In this document: positions 16,362-26,253 of the stretch, piece after piece
Layout of the letters: each line of letters opens with the position of its first letter
Numbering within the stretch: the stretch's first letter is position 1
Program-made: the position numbers and the translations under genes
Assembly: GCA_030424595.1 (NCBI GenBank)
Contig: JAUHWG010000017.1
Location: 62,001 to 126,000 of the forward strand
DNA length: 64,000 nt
Direction: 5' to 3'
DNA from: Polyangia bacterium
GTDB lineage: Bacteria; Myxococcota_A; Polyangia; Nannocystales; Nannocystaceae
Notes under the pieces: generated by a model
The model's database searches: none
What the model was told of the DNA's origin: nothing
What the model saw: the letters and a program-made list of their open reading frames with translations, nothing else

Positions 16362-19300
16362 ATGAGCCTCCTCGCCGCGCTGATCGCCTGGTCGCTCCGG
16401 CACCGCGCTGTCGTCCTCGTCGCGACGTTCCTGTTTGTCGTGCTCGGCCTGCGCTCGGCTGTCGAGCTGCCGATCGACGTGGTCCCCGACGTGACCAGCG
16501 TCCAGGTCCAGGTGATCACCTCCGCTCCTGCGCTCTCGCCCGTCGAGATCGAGAAGTACGTGTCGATCCCGGTCGAGCGGGCGATGTCCGGCCTGCCGAA
16601 CGTGGTCGAGGTCCGCTCGGTGTCGAAGTACGGGATCTCGGTGGTGACGATCGTCTTCGAGGACGACACCGACATCTACTTCGCCCGCCAGCGGATCTCG
16701 GAGCGGATGACCGACGCCCGCGAGGCGATCCCCGAGGGCTACGGCAGCCCGACGCTGGGGCCTATCTCCACCGGCCTCGGCGAGATCTTCCAGTTCACCC
16801 TGCGCTCCGACACCCTGTCGATGATGGAGCTCGAGGAGCTCCTCGCCTGGTACATCGGCCCGCAGCTGCGCACCGTCCCTGGGGTCGTCGAGGTCAACTC
16901 CTTCGGCGGTCACAATCGTCAGTACCAGGTCGTCGTCGAGGCCGAGCGGCTGCAGGCGCTCGGCCTCTCGATCGGCGAGGTCGTCGACGCTGTCGGCAAC
17001 GCGAACGCGAGCGCTGGTGGCGGCTACATCGAGCATAACCAGGAGCTCTTCGTGATCGGCTCGGACGGCCTCATCCGCACGCCGGGCGACCTCGAGGAGG
17101 CGGTGATCAAGACCACCGAGGACGGCACGCCGATCACCATCGGCGCCGTCGGCGATGTCCGCTTCGGCGGCAAGCTCCGGCGCGGAGCCGCGACGATCAA
17201 CGGCGAGCAGGAGGCGGTGGTCGGCGTCGCCTTGATGCTGATGGGCGCGAACTCGCGGACGGTCACGGCGGGGCTCAAGGACAAGCTCGCCGCCCTGGAG
17301 CCGACCCTCCCCGAGGGGGTGATCGTCGAGCCCTTCTACGACCGGACCGTTCTCGTCGACCGGACGATCAAGACGGTCGCGACCAACCTCATCGAGGGGG
17401 CGCTCCTGGTCATCCTCGTCCTCCTGCTCCTCCTCGGCGATCTCAAGGCGGGGCTCGTCGTCGCCGTCACGATCCCCCTGTCGATGCTCTTCGCCATGGT
17501 CGTGATGCGGGCGATCGGCCTCTCCGGCAACCTTATGAGCCTCGGCGCGGTCGACTTCGGCTTGATCGTCGACGGGGCGGTGATCGTCGTCGAGAACGCC
17601 TCGCGGCGGCTCTCGGTGGCGCGGAGGACCCTCGGCAGGGCGCTCAGCGACGACGAGCGGGTCGAGACGATCGAGTCCTCGACCCTCGAGGTCCGCAAGG
17701 CGACGGTCTTCGGCGAGGCGATCGTCGCGATCGTCTACCTGCCGATCCTCGCCCTCTCGGGGATGGAGGGGAAGCTCTTCTCGCCGATGGCGACGACCGT
17801 TCTCCTCGCCCTCGGCGGCGCCTTTATCCTCTCGCTGACCCTGGTCCCGGTGCTCATCTCCTACTTCGTCCGGCCGGGGCCGGAGGAGCGCGAGACCTGG
17901 ATCCTCCGCCTCGCGCTGGCGGCCTACAAGCCGGCGCTGGCGCTGGCGCTGCGCTGGCGAGCCGCAGCGCTGATGTTCGCGGTCATCGCCTTCGCCGGGG
18001 CGGCCGCGCTCTTCCCCCGGCTCGGCGCGGTCTTCGTCCCCCAGCTCGACGAGGGCGACATCCTCGTCGAGGCCAGGCGCCTGCCCGGGACCTCGCTGTC
18101 GGCGACCGTCGAGACCGATCTGCGGATGGAGCGGGCGCTCCTGGAGGTGCCGGAGATCCTCAGCATCGTCTCGCGGATAGGCTCGCCGGTGCTCGCGACC
18201 GACTCGATGAGCATCGAGCAGTCCGACATCTACATCCAGCTCAAGGAGCGTGAGGACTGGCGCGCGGGCCTGACCAAGGAGGACCTCGCCGACGAGCTCT
18301 CCGAGCTCCTGGAGGAGGCGGTGCCCGAGGTCGCCGGATCGATCTCCCAGCCGATCCAGATGCGGACCAACGAGCTGGTCGCCGGGATCCGCTCGGACGT
18401 CGGCGTGGTCATCTACGGCCACGAGCTCGAGATCCTGAGCGAGCTCGGCGACGGTGCGGTCGACCTCCTCCGCGACGTCCCCGGCGTGGTCGACCTCCGG
18501 GCGGAGCAGCTCGACGGGCTCCGCTACCTCCGGATCGAGCCGGACAGGCGGCTCCTGGCGCGCTTCGGCCTGACCGTCGCCGACGTCAACCTCGCGACGG
18601 AGACCATCGCCGTCGGTCATCAGGTCGGCTTTGTCCTGGAGGAGGATCGGCGCTTCGATCTGGTCGTCAAGGTCGACCACGGCTTCGCCGGCGACCTCGC
18701 CGAGATCCGCCGGCTGCCGCTGCGGGCGAGCTCCGGCGAGGTCGTGCTCCTGGGCGATGTCGCCAACGTCCGCTTTGAGAACGGCCCCGCGCTGGTCAAC
18801 CGCGACAAGCAATCGCGGCGGATGGTCGTCGAGTTCAACGTCCGCGGTCGCGACCTGGTGTCGACGGTCGACGCGGCCCAGGCGGCCCTGCGGGCGCTCT
18901 CTGTCCCGACCGGCTACCGCCTCGAGTACGGCGGCACCTTTGAGCACTACATCGACGCCCGCGAGCGCCTCTTGGTGGTCGTGCCGATCGCCCTGGCGCT
19001 GATCCTCTTCCTCCTCTGGACCGCGCTCAACAGGCTTCGAAGCGCCCTCCTGATCTTCTTGAACGTACCCTTTGCGGTGATCGGTGGCGTCTTCGCCCTG
19101 TGGGTGCGGGGCCTGCCCTTCTCGATCTCCGCGGGGATCGGGTTCATCGCCCTCTTCGGGGTCGCGGTGCTCAACGGCCTGGTGATGATCACCTTTTGCC
19201 AGGAGATCCAGCGGCGCGGCGCGTCGCCGCTCGACGCTGTCCGCGAGGCGGCGGAGCTCCGGCTTCGACCTGTCCTGATGACGGCGCTGACGACCGCGCT

Positions 19301-19469
19301 GGGCTTCATGCCGATGGCGTTCTCGACCGCGCCCGGGAGCGAGGTCCAGCGACCGCTGGCGACGGTCGTCCTCGGCGGTCTGGTCTCGGCGACGCTCCTG
19401 ACCCTCCTCGTCCTGCCCGCGGTCTACGCCGCGTTCGGTCCCGACGAGCGGACCTCTTCAGCGAAGTAG
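16362..19469 (+). CDS. czcA: CzcA-like heavy-metal RND efflux pump
   Basis: This is a 1,035-residue inner-membrane proton antiporter of the HME-RND family, typical in length. The transmembrane-4 signature reads DFGLIVDGAVIVVEN, with Asp398, Asp404 and Glu411. This fits the HME1 pattern DFGxxVDGAVVxVEN associated with Zn/Co/Cd export, so copper/silver export (HME4) is unlikely. N-terminal LPIDVVPDVTSVQVQV and the internal repeat in the second half are also classic. The gene starts one base after czcB ends. With czcB and czcC it forms a complete tripartite pump from cytoplasm or periplasm to outside. Confidence 0.93.
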   Translation: MSLLAALIAWSLRHRAVVLVATFLFVVLGLRSAVELPIDVVPDVTSVQVQVITSAPALSPVEIEKYVSIPVERAMSGLPNVVEVRSVSKYGISVVTIVFEDDTDIYFARQRISERMTDAREAIPEGYGSPTLGPISTGLGEIFQFTLRSDTLSMMELEELLAWYIGPQLRTVPGVVEVNSFGGHNRQYQVVVEAERLQALGLSIGEVVDAVGNANASAGGGYIEHNQELFVIGSDGLIRTPGDLEEAVIKTTEDGTPITIGAVGDVRFGGKLRRGAATINGEQEAVVGVALMLMGANSRTVTAGLKDKLAALEPTLPEGVIVEPFYDRTVLVDRTIKTVATNLIEGALLVILVLLLLLGDLKAGLVVAVTIPLSMLFAMVVMRAIGLSGNLMSLGAVDFGLIVDGAVIVVENASRRLSVARRTLGRALSDDERVETIESSTLEVRKATVFGEAIVAIVYLPILALSGMEGKLFSPMATTVLLALGGAFILSLTLVPVLISYFVRPGPEERETWILRLALAAYKPALALALRWRAAALMFAVIAFAGAAALFPRLGAVFVPQLDEGDILVEARRLPGTSLSATVETDLRMERALLEVPEILSIVSRIGSPVLATDSMSIEQSDIYIQLKEREDWRAGLTKEDLADELSELLEEAVPEVAGSISQPIQMRTNELVAGIRSDVGVVIYGHELEILSELGDGAVDLLRDVPGVVDLRAEQLDGLRYLRIEPDRRLLARFGLTVADVNLATETIAVGHQVGFVLEEDRRFDLVVKVDHGFAGDLAEIRRLPLRASSGEVVLLGDVANVRFENGPALVNRDKQSRRMVVEFNVRGRDLVSTVDAAQAALRALSVPTGYRLEYGGTFEHYIDARERLLVVVPIALALILFLLWTALNRLRSALLIFLNVPFAVIGGVFALWVRGLPFSISAGIGFIALFGVAVLNGLVMITFCQEIQRRGASPLDAVREAAELRLRPVLMTALTTALGFMPMAFSTAPGSEVQRPLATVVLGGLVSATLLTLLVLPAVYAAFGPDERTSSAK

Positions 19470-19555
19470 GAGGGCCCACCAGGGCGCAGATCGGCCCCCG
19501 CCCGTGAGCGTCGCGAAGCGCAGAGGCGTCGCCTCGCGCGGGTATGATGTCGGCG

Positions 19556-20272
19556 ATGAGAACTTCGGATCACTACGTCGCTGTGAGCTTCGGCTTCGCC
19601 CTCGCCTGCGCGCTCGCCTGCGGTGGAGCCTCTGGCGACGCGGTCACGCCAGACCCAGCTCCCGCGCCGGCGGAGCAGGCCGAGTCGGCGAAGCCTGAGG
19701 CGGAGGCGGCCAAGCCTGAGGCCGCCGCTGCGCCCGTGCTCTTCGAGGACGAGAGCGGCAACTACGGCTATCGCGACGCCGCCGGTGAGGTCGTGATCCC
19801 GCCTACCTTCGTGATGGCCTCGGCCTTCACCGATGGGGTCGCAGCGGTCGTCACGGACGCGGGCTGGGTGTTCATCGACCGCGGCGGAAAGACCCTCGCG
19901 ACCGCCTTTGTCTTCGACAACGGCGCCGATGAATTCGTCGAGGGGAGGGCGCGGATCACCGAGGAGAAGGCCGAGGGGGCGGCGAAGACCTACGGCTTTA
20001 TCGCGACCTCGGGCGAGATCGTCGTCGCCCCGACCTGGTCCTGGGTCCTGCCCTACTCGGAGGGGCGGGCGGCGGTCTGCCGAGGGTGCACGCGCGAGGA
20101 GGTCGGCGAGCACTTCACGATGGGCGGCGGTGTCTGGGGCTACGTCGATCTCGAGGGCAAGGTCGTCGTCGAGCCGAGCTTCGAGGAGGCGGCCCCCTTC
20201 GCGAACGGGCGGGCGAGCGTCAAGCGCGGGGGCAAGAGCCTCGAGATCGGCCCCGACGGCGAAGAGGTCTAG
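19556..20272 (+). CDS. WG-repeat lipoprotein
   Basis: This is a protein of about 238 residues, with the start most likely at the ATG at 19556. A signal peptide ends in the lipobox ALAC, followed by an Ala/Pro/Glu-rich linker (about residues 25-55). The mature part has WG-type beta repeats: YGYRDAAGEVVIPPTF, GWVFIDRGGKTL, YGFIATSGEIVVAPTW and WGYVDLEGKVVVEPSF, each followed by FADG/F-EG-like ends. WG repeats form beta domains often found in secreted proteins, with no known enzymatic role. It was probably a surface lipoprotein. It is convergent with the adenine deaminase gene (5 bp between stops). Confidence 0.78.
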   Translation: MRTSDHYVAVSFGFALACALACGGASGDAVTPDPAPAPAEQAESAKPEAEAAKPEAAAAPVLFEDESGNYGYRDAAGEVVIPPTFVMASAFTDGVAAVVTDAGWVFIDRGGKTLATAFVFDNGADEFVEGRARITEEKAEGAAKTYGFIATSGEIVVAPTWSWVLPYSEGRAAVCRGCTREEVGEHFTMGGGVWGYVDLEGKVVVEPSFEEAAPFANGRASVKRGGKSLEIGPDGEEV

Positions 20273-20277
20273 GCCTC

Positions 20278-21993
20278 CTAGGCGGAGACCAGCTCAAAGC
20301 GGTCGACGTCGACCAGCCCCATGTCGGTGATCTTGAGGTGGGGGATCACCGGCAGCGGCAGGAAGGCGAGCTGCAGGAGGGGCTCCTGCAGCGGGCAGCC
20401 CATGGTGTCCCGGACCGCGCTGCGCAGCGTCCGGAGCTTGGCCTCGACCTCCTCAAAGGGGGCTTCGCTCATCAGGCCGGCCAGCGGCAGCGCGAGCTCG
20501 CCGAGGACCTGACCGTCTCGGACGGCGACAAAGCCCCCCTGGAGCTCGATCAGGCGGTTGACCGCGAGGACCATGTCGGCATCGGTCGCCCCGACCACGC
20601 AGACGTTGTGGGAGTCGTGGCCGACCGACGAGGCCAGCGCCCCGCGGCGCAGGCCGAAGCCGCGGACAAAGCCGCGGCCGATGTTGCGGTTGGTCCCGTA
20701 GCGGGCGAGGACGCAGACCTTGAGGATGTCCTGCTCCGGATCGGCGTGGCGGTGGCCGCCGGAGTAGGGGACCTCGGCCCGGAGGTATTCGGTCAGGATC
20801 TGCCCCGGGATCACGCCGATGACGGGGGTGCTCGGGCCGGCTCCTGGCGCGGCTAGCTCGGCCTCGGTGATCCGCGGGAGCTTGATCGAGCCGCGGCCGA
20901 CGGTCGCGGTCTTGCTCCGGCCGGCGAAGGTCGCATCACCGACGAGCTGCCCGTCCTTCAGGACGTGGCGGACGTTGCAGCCGGCGAGGTCGTCGACGAG
21001 GACGATGTCTGCGCGGTAGCCGGGGGCCACGAGGCCGCGGTCGCGGAGGCCGAAGGCGCGGGCCGCCGACCAGGTCGCCGCGCGATAGACCGACTCCGCG
21101 GGGGCGCCGGCGGCGATCGCCGCCCGGATCAGGTGATCGACGTGGCCCTCGACGGCGATGTCGAGCGGGTTGCGATCGTCGGTGCACAGCGAGCAAAACG
21201 GCGAGTTCATCGCGTCGATGAGCGGCGCCAGGGCGGTCACGTCCTTCGACACCGAGCCGTCGCGGATGAGCACCTGGAGCCCCTTGCGGAGCTTCTCGCG
21301 CGCCTCATCCAGGCCCGTGCTCTCGTGGCAATTGCGGATCCCGCAGCTGGCGTAGGCGTTGAGCTCGTAGCCGCGTACGAGCGGGGCGTGGCCGTCGATG
21401 TGGGCGCCCTCGAAGGCGACGAGCTTGTCGAGCACCGCCTCGTCCTTGTGGAAGATCCCCGGAAAATTCATGAACTCGGCGAGGCCGATCACCTGCGGAT
21501 GATCGCGGTGACGGACGAGGGTCGCCGCGTCCAGTCGCGCGCCGGAGGTCTCCAGGTGGGTCGCCGGCACGCAGGAGGAGAGCTGCACCCGGAGATCCAG
21601 CGCCGTGTGCAGCGAAGCGTCGAGGAAGTAGCGCAGGCCCGCCTCGCCGAGGACGTTGGCGATCTCGTGGGGGTCGCAGATCGCCGTCGTCGTCCCCCGC
21701 GGGAGGACGCAGCGGTCGAACTCCGCCGGCGTGACGAGGGTGCTCTCGACGTGGACGTGGGTGTCGATGAAGCCGGGGACCGCGATCATCCCCCGGCCGT
21801 CGATCTCGTCGACGCCGTCGTAGCGCTCGTAGGTGCCGACGATCTTGTCGCCACAGATCGCGATGTCGCCCTCGGCCAGCTCGCCGGTGATCACGTTGAG
21901 GAGGCGAGCGTTCTTGATCACTCGATCGGCGCGGTCACGACCGAGCGCCTGGTCGATTCGCCGCTTGAGGGCGTCTTTGCGGGCGTCCTGCAT
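20278..21993 (-). CDS. ade: adenine deaminase
   Basis: This is a 571-residue enzyme that deaminates adenine to hypoxanthine in purine salvage. The start at ATG 21993 gives a normal N-terminus (MQDARKDALKRRID). The amidohydrolase metal site is seen in FIDTHVHVESTLVTP, the DPHEIANVLG motif follows, and the SLCTDDRNPLDI segment supplies later metal and catalytic residues. The C-terminal domain contains SSVGHDSHNVCVVGATDADM, typical of Ade. Length and domain order agree with the bacterial Ade family. It is divergent from the DUF2891 lipoprotein gene with 89 bp between starts. Confidence 0.95.
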   Translation of the reverse strand: MQDARKDALKRRIDQALGRDRADRVIKNARLLNVITGELAEGDIAICGDKIVGTYERYDGVDEIDGRGMIAVPGFIDTHVHVESTLVTPAEFDRCVLPRGTTTAICDPHEIANVLGEAGLRYFLDASLHTALDLRVQLSSCVPATHLETSGARLDAATLVRHRDHPQVIGLAEFMNFPGIFHKDEAVLDKLVAFEGAHIDGHAPLVRGYELNAYASCGIRNCHESTGLDEAREKLRKGLQVLIRDGSVSKDVTALAPLIDAMNSPFCSLCTDDRNPLDIAVEGHVDHLIRAAIAAGAPAESVYRAATWSAARAFGLRDRGLVAPGYRADIVLVDDLAGCNVRHVLKDGQLVGDATFAGRSKTATVGRGSIKLPRITEAELAAPGAGPSTPVIGVIPGQILTEYLRAEVPYSGGHRHADPEQDILKVCVLARYGTNRNIGRGFVRGFGLRRGALASSVGHDSHNVCVVGATDADMVLAVNRLIELQGGFVAVRDGQVLGELALPLAGLMSEAPFEEVEAKLRTLRSAVRDTMGCPLQEPLLQLAFLPLPVIPHLKITDMGLVDVDRFELVSA

Positions 21994-22082
21994 GGTCCGC
22001 GGAGGATAGCGGAGTGCGCCGTGGATTGCTCGGCGCCAGGATCGGATTGACCGGCGGCGCATATGCGCTCAATGATCGGCCG

Positions 22083-23324
22083 ATGGGACTTCGTATGCAG
22101 GCCGCTCGGCCCCCTCTTCTCGCCCTGTGCAGCCTCTGCATGGCCCTCACCGCCTGCTTTGGAGACGCGGAGGTGGAGAGCGCGAGCGCGGGAGGGTCTG
22201 CGGGGGCGAGCTCGACCGGCGGCGCCTCGGGCTCTGCGGGGGCGAGCAGCTCGGGCGGCGGCGAGGGGAGCGGGGGCAGCGGTGACGCGAGCTCGACCGG
22301 GCTGACGGGGGCGAGCGACGGGTCGACCTCGGCGTCCAGCGACGGCGAGACGGAGAGCGGCAGCGGGTCGACCACCGAGGGGAGCGACCCGCTCTGGGAC
22401 GGGTTTGTCGAGGCGCGAGAGGAGCACCTCCACGCCCTCGCCGAGCCGATCATGGCCTGCGTCCAGAACGTCGACACCCAGCACCCGGCCTTCCATGGCT
22501 GCATCGACTGGCACTCGGCGGTCCACGCCAGCTACTCGCTGCTCGCGCTCTACCGCCTGACCGGAGAGGCGTCGTACCTCGACATCGTCGACGCGACCCT
22601 CGATCCCGAGGCGATCGCCCTCGAGCTGGACGACGTCCAGGGGGGCATGCTGCCGCAGGAGCTGCCCTACGGCTACGCGTGGTTCCTGACCTTAGCCCGC
22701 GAGCGCGAGGATGCCTCGGGGGATCTCGACCTCGTCCCCCTCGCGGAGACCATCGCCGACGAGCTGCGCTCTTGGCTCGCAGCTCGCAGCCCCGAGCAGC
22801 TCCTCGCGGGCGGTCTCGCGGACGACTACGCCAACGTCTCCTGGGCGGCGCTCAACCTCTACCTGTGGGCCGTGCACGCGGGGGATGACGGGCTCCGGGT
22901 CGAGATGGAGGACTTCGCCGCGGAGGTGCTCCTCGATCCGGTCTTTGACGCGATGTGCCCGCTCGCCCAGGAGGAGACGGACGCCGACGACTTCTTCCCG
23001 CCCTGCCTCCAGCGGGCCTACGCGCTGACGGTGATCCTCTCCGAGGCGAGCGACGCCTGGCTCGACGGCTATCTCCCGCCGACGTTGACGCTGACGCCGA
23101 TCGTCGACCCGCCCAAGGCCCACATCGCCGGCCTCAATTTTTCACGCGCTTGGGGTCTGTGGGCGCTCTACCGGGCGACCGGCGATGTTCAGTGGCGGGG
23201 TCACTACGTCGACCACGTGGTCACCCACATGGAGCAGCCCGCCTATTGGGCGGAGGACTACTATAAGCATAGCCACTGGGTCGCCCAGTTCGGGGTCTAT
23301 GCGATCGCCCTCAGCTACGAGTGA
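22083..23324 (+). CDS. DUF2891-family lipoprotein
   Basis: This is a protein of about 413 residues. The ATG at 22083 (or 22095) opens a signal peptide ending in the lipobox LTAC. A Ser/Gly/Thr-rich spacer of about 75 residues follows. The folded part begins WDGFVEAREEHLHAL and contains AFHGCIDWHSAVHASYSLL, which matches the DUF2891 signature (HPxFxGCxDWHSAVHGxW). The remainder is an alpha/alpha-barrel-like series of helices ending YYKHSHWVAQFGVYAIAL. DUF2891 proteins resemble glycan-active alpha-barrel enzymes, but no activity is established. It was probably displayed on the cell surface. Confidence 0.82.
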   Translation: MGLRMQAARPPLLALCSLCMALTACFGDAEVESASAGGSAGASSTGGASGSAGASSSGGGEGSGGSGDASSTGLTGASDGSTSASSDGETESGSGSTTEGSDPLWDGFVEAREEHLHALAEPIMACVQNVDTQHPAFHGCIDWHSAVHASYSLLALYRLTGEASYLDIVDATLDPEAIALELDDVQGGMLPQELPYGYAWFLTLAREREDASGDLDLVPLAETIADELRSWLAARSPEQLLAGGLADDYANVSWAALNLYLWAVHAGDDGLRVEMEDFAAEVLLDPVFDAMCPLAQEETDADDFFPPCLQRAYALTVILSEASDAWLDGYLPPTLTLTPIVDPPKAHIAGLNFSRAWGLWALYRATGDVQWRGHYVDHVVTHMEQPAYWAEDYYKHSHWVAQFGVYAIALSYE

Positions 23325-23351
23325 TCGTTCGTCGCCGACGGGCGCGGCTCC

Positions 23352-23807
23352 TCAGGGACGGCTCCAGCGCTGGAGCTCGATGATGTTGCCCTCCGGGTCG
23401 CGGGCGTAGACGAAGCTCAGGACGCCGACCCCGGGGACCTCGGTCTCGGAGGGGCTCCCCAGGGCGGAGCCGCCGCGGGCGATGATCTCCCGCAGGACGG
23501 CCGCGACATCGTCGACCGCGAACGCGAGGTGACCGAGGCCGCGCTGGTTCGCCGGCGCGGGCTGTGCGGGGGCGATCGCGTCGTACTGATAGATCTCGAG
23601 GGTCGGCCCCTCCGGGCCATGGCCGGGCAGGCGGAGGTGGACGCCGCGCAGCCGGGCACCCTCGAGGCCGGTGCCGCGGTCGAGCCAGGCGCCGGACTGA
23701 TCCCGCGGCGGCGGGACGCGGGCGCAGGCGAGAGCGGCCTCGTAGAAGCTGGCGAGCCGCTCCCAGTCGTCGGCGATGATGTTGGTATGGGCGTAGCGAA
23801 TAGCCAT
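23352..23807 (-). CDS. VOC-family (glyoxalase-like) protein
   Basis: This is a 151-residue vicinal-oxygen-chelate protein with two beta-alpha-beta-beta-beta modules: YAHTNIIADDWERLASFYEAAL in the first, and LGHLAFAVDDVAAVLREIIARG in the second, ending in the usual ARDPEGNIIELQRW. Metal ligands would be His7, a middle Glu (LEIYQY) and Glu near the end, so a metal site is plausible. Substrates of this family range from methylglyoxal adducts to aromatic diols and antibiotics; no specific one can be assigned. It is convergent with the DUF2891 gene. Confidence 0.88.
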   Translation of the reverse strand: MAIRYAHTNIIADDWERLASFYEAALACARVPPPRDQSGAWLDRGTGLEGARLRGVHLRLPGHGPEGPTLEIYQYDAIAPAQPAPANQRGLGHLAFAVDDVAAVLREIIARGGSALGSPSETEVPGVGVLSFVYARDPEGNIIELQRWSRP

Positions 23808-24087
23808 GAGGGGTGTTCTCGTGGGTGCCTCGGCGGGGAGGATCTTCGGGGAGGATCTTCGGGGAGGATGCTAGCGCAGATGTCTTCGCGGCTCGCTGCG
23901 CACAGGCGCACGCGAGGGGAGCTCACACTGCGTATCAGCGGGCGATGCTGAGCTGGATTACTGTCAAACCTAATGTCTGTTCTGTGAATCCTCGCAGTTG
24001 TCGCCCATGCACGCACATGGCCATGGCTCTTCGAATTCTCGTCATTCGGCCGTGGAGCCGGGTCCTGGCTCGCATATTCTCAGGACT

Positions 24088-25464
24088 ATGACGAATCTAG
24101 GGTTGGGTAGGGGTCTACTGCGTATGGGAATGCTCGCGGCTCTCGTGGCGACGGGCTGCTCCGGCGGCGACGACGATGACACGGGGGATTTTACAGGGGG
24201 CCCTACCACGACGCCCTCGACGATGACAGCGACGACGGGCACGACGACCGAAGGGGAGACCACAGGGGCGACGGAGGCGACCGGGACAGAGTCTGCGGGG
24301 ACCGACACCTCGGGCTGCACTCCGGGCGAAGAGGGCTGTGCCTGCGACGGTGACGCGTGCTCTGGCGATCTCGTCTGTGAGGGCGGGGTCTGTGTCTCGC
24401 CGCCGCCGGCCTCCTGCGGCGACGGTGTCGTCGATGAGGGCGAAGAGTGCGATGACGGCGAGAACAACGGCGACGAGCTCGCCTGCAAGTCGGACTGCAC
24501 CGATCAGGTCTGCGGCGACGGCTTCGTCGGCCCCCGCGAGGGCTGCGACGACGGCAACGCGATCGACGACGACGAGTGCTCCAACAGCTGCTCGCTCGCG
24601 AGCTGCGGCGACGGCGTGGTCCAGCCCGGCGAGGAGTGCGACGACGCGAATATGGAGGACACCGACGAGTGCCTGACGACCTGCGTCGCCGCGAGCTGCG
24701 GCGACGGGTTCCTCCAGGACGGCGTCGAAGCCTGCGACGACGGCAACATGGACGACACCGACGAGTGCGCAGCCTGTCAGATGGCGAGCTGCGGCGACGG
24801 CTATGTCCAGGCCGACGTCGAGGCCTGCGACGACGGCAACGCGGAGAATAACGACGCCTGTCTCGACACCTGCGAGGTCGCGAGCTGCGGCGACGGCTTT
24901 GTCGAAGAGGGGGTCGAGGACTGCGACGACGGCAACATGGAGAACACCGACGAGTGCGTCGACGGTTGTGTCGCGGCCGCCTGCGGCGACGGCTTTGTCC
25001 AGGAGGGGGTTGAGGACTGCGACGACGGCAACGTCGACGACGGCGACGGGTGCTCCGCCGAGTGCAAGAGCGAGGTCGACGCCCAGTGCGGGATGCCCTA
25101 CAACACCTTCACCCAGGGCGGACGCCTCCACACCAACCCCAACGGGCCGATCTACTGCGACAACAGCAATTCGAGCCCGGAGTGGAAGGGGGCGGGCTGG
25201 TACCGCTTCACGGGCGCCGCGGGGGTCAAGATGCCCGAGTCGGCGCCGCCGACCTATCGCTGCAGCACCCACGCGCCGGGCTGGCTCAACGGCGCCCACC
25301 CGACGCCCGACCAGGGCAAGGTCAACCGCCAGGTCTGCTTCCACTGGTCCAACAACTCCTGCAACTGGAACTCGTCGATCCAGGTCGTGAACTGCGGCGA
25401 CTTCTACCTCTACTCGTTGCCGCAGCCGCCGGTCTGCAGCCTCCGCTACTGCGGCTCCAACTAG
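24088..25464 (+). CDS. lipoprotein with seven Cys-rich repeats and a C-terminal D8C (uromodulin-like) domain
   Basis: This is a 458-residue protein starting at ATG 24088. The signal peptide ends in lipobox VATGC, followed by an acidic and Thr-rich linker. Residues about 110-330 hold seven repeats of the form CGDG-V/F-x-x-G-x-E-x-CDDGN, the myxobacterial disulfide repeat. Residues about 334-458 hold exactly eight cysteines in a pattern like the D8C domain of vertebrate uromodulin and GP2: [53 protein letters not shown] and CSLRYC. The whole protein was probably on the cell surface, stabilised by disulfides. Function is unknown; adhesion or glycan binding is a guess from the eukaryotic relatives. 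Confidence 0.8.
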   Translation: MTNLGLGRGLLRMGMLAALVATGCSGGDDDDTGDFTGGPTTTPSTMTATTGTTTEGETTGATEATGTESAGTDTSGCTPGEEGCACDGDACSGDLVCEGGVCVSPPPASCGDGVVDEGEECDDGENNGDELACKSDCTDQVCGDGFVGPREGCDDGNAIDDDECSNSCSLASCGDGVVQPGEECDDANMEDTDECLTTCVAASCGDGFLQDGVEACDDGNMDDTDECAACQMASCGDGYVQADVEACDDGNAENNDACLDTCEVASCGDGFVEEGVEDCDDGNMENTDECVDGCVAAACGDGFVQEGVEDCDDGNVDDGDGCSAECKSEVDAQCGMPYNTFTQGGRLHTNPNGPIYCDNSNSSPEWKGAGWYRFTGAAGVKMPESAPPTYRCSTHAPGWLNGAHPTPDQGKVNRQVCFHWSNNSCNWNSSIQVVNCGDFYLYSLPQPPVCSLRYCGSN

Positions 25465-25623
25465 CTAGCGAGCGAGGGCAGGGGCGCCCTGCGCTGAACC
25501 GACACAGGGCTTCTCAGCGCAGGATTTGCGTGTGTGCGGCGAGGTCGTCGGCGCTAGGGTTGCGCCGCTGCGCGGACTCCTAGGCCACCCCGGCCGTTGT
25601 GGTCCCCGCTGCGGAGAGCATCC

Positions 25624-26019
25624 ATGCAAGCACAGTCACTGCGTGTCCGCGACGTCATGAGCACCGCTCCGGTGTCCATCCCCCACGATCTCACCCTCGA
25701 GGACGCCGCTCGGCGGATGTTCGAGAACAGCATCCGCCACCTGCCGGTCTTCGAGTCCGGTCACCTCGTCGGTCTGGTCAGCTCGCGCGATCTCGCCGTG
25801 CTCGACTCGATCCCCGGGGTCGACACCAGCAAGGTCCTGATCGAGCAGGCGATGACCCAGGGAGCGCACACCTGCGGTCCCGACGAGCCGCTCGTCGATC
25901 TGGTCAGGGTCATGGTCGACAAGAAGGTCACCTCCGCCGTGGTCATGGAGGGGGGAAAGCTCACCGGTATCGTCACGACGATCGACGCGCTCGCCCTGCT
26001 CCTCAACTACATGGAATAG
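25624..26019 (+). CDS. two-CBS-domain protein
   Basis: This is a 131-residue protein made of a pair of CBS domains. The start at ATG 25624 gives MQAQSLRVRDVMSTAPVSI, the usual CBS opening. The first repeat contains IRHLPVFESGHLVGLVSSRDL and the second TSAVVMEGGKLTGIVTTIDAL. Paired CBS domains bind adenosine nucleotides and act as energy or redox sensors. With no fused effector domain, it would work by binding a partner. A GC-rich hairpin (26040-26062) lies downstream but lacks a T-tract. Confidence 0.9.
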   Translation: MQAQSLRVRDVMSTAPVSIPHDLTLEDAARRMFENSIRHLPVFESGHLVGLVSSRDLAVLDSIPGVDTSKVLIEQAMTQGAHTCGPDEPLVDLVRVMVDKKVTSAVVMEGGKLTGIVTTIDALALLLNYME

Positions 26020-26253
26020 TAACCCTCCGTGAGCTTGTCGCCCCGCCGCCGCGGCGCGGGGCCGGCATGTTCGGGCCGTGCTCTTCGGTGCGCGGCCCTT
26101 CCCGTTCTCGGCGCTTGTCGGGACGTTGTGCGGTCGTTGTGCGGCCTTCGGCGGCTCTGCGCGGAGGGCTCGGCAGGCTTGGGATCCTGATCGCGGGAGG
26201 GCGACAGCTGCGGCCCTCGGCGGGCGATAGTGCGCTGTGATAGCGTGTCGCCC

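Noticed and set aside
16314-18947. 877-residue open frame on the minus strand
   Set aside because: It is antisense to czcA, with an Asp/Arg/Glu-rich composition mirroring czcA codons; no domain is visible.
26040-26062. GC-rich palindrome after the CBS gene as a terminator
   Set aside because: The stem is good but there is no T-tract, and such GC palindromes are frequent in this sequence; left as a note in the CBS entry.
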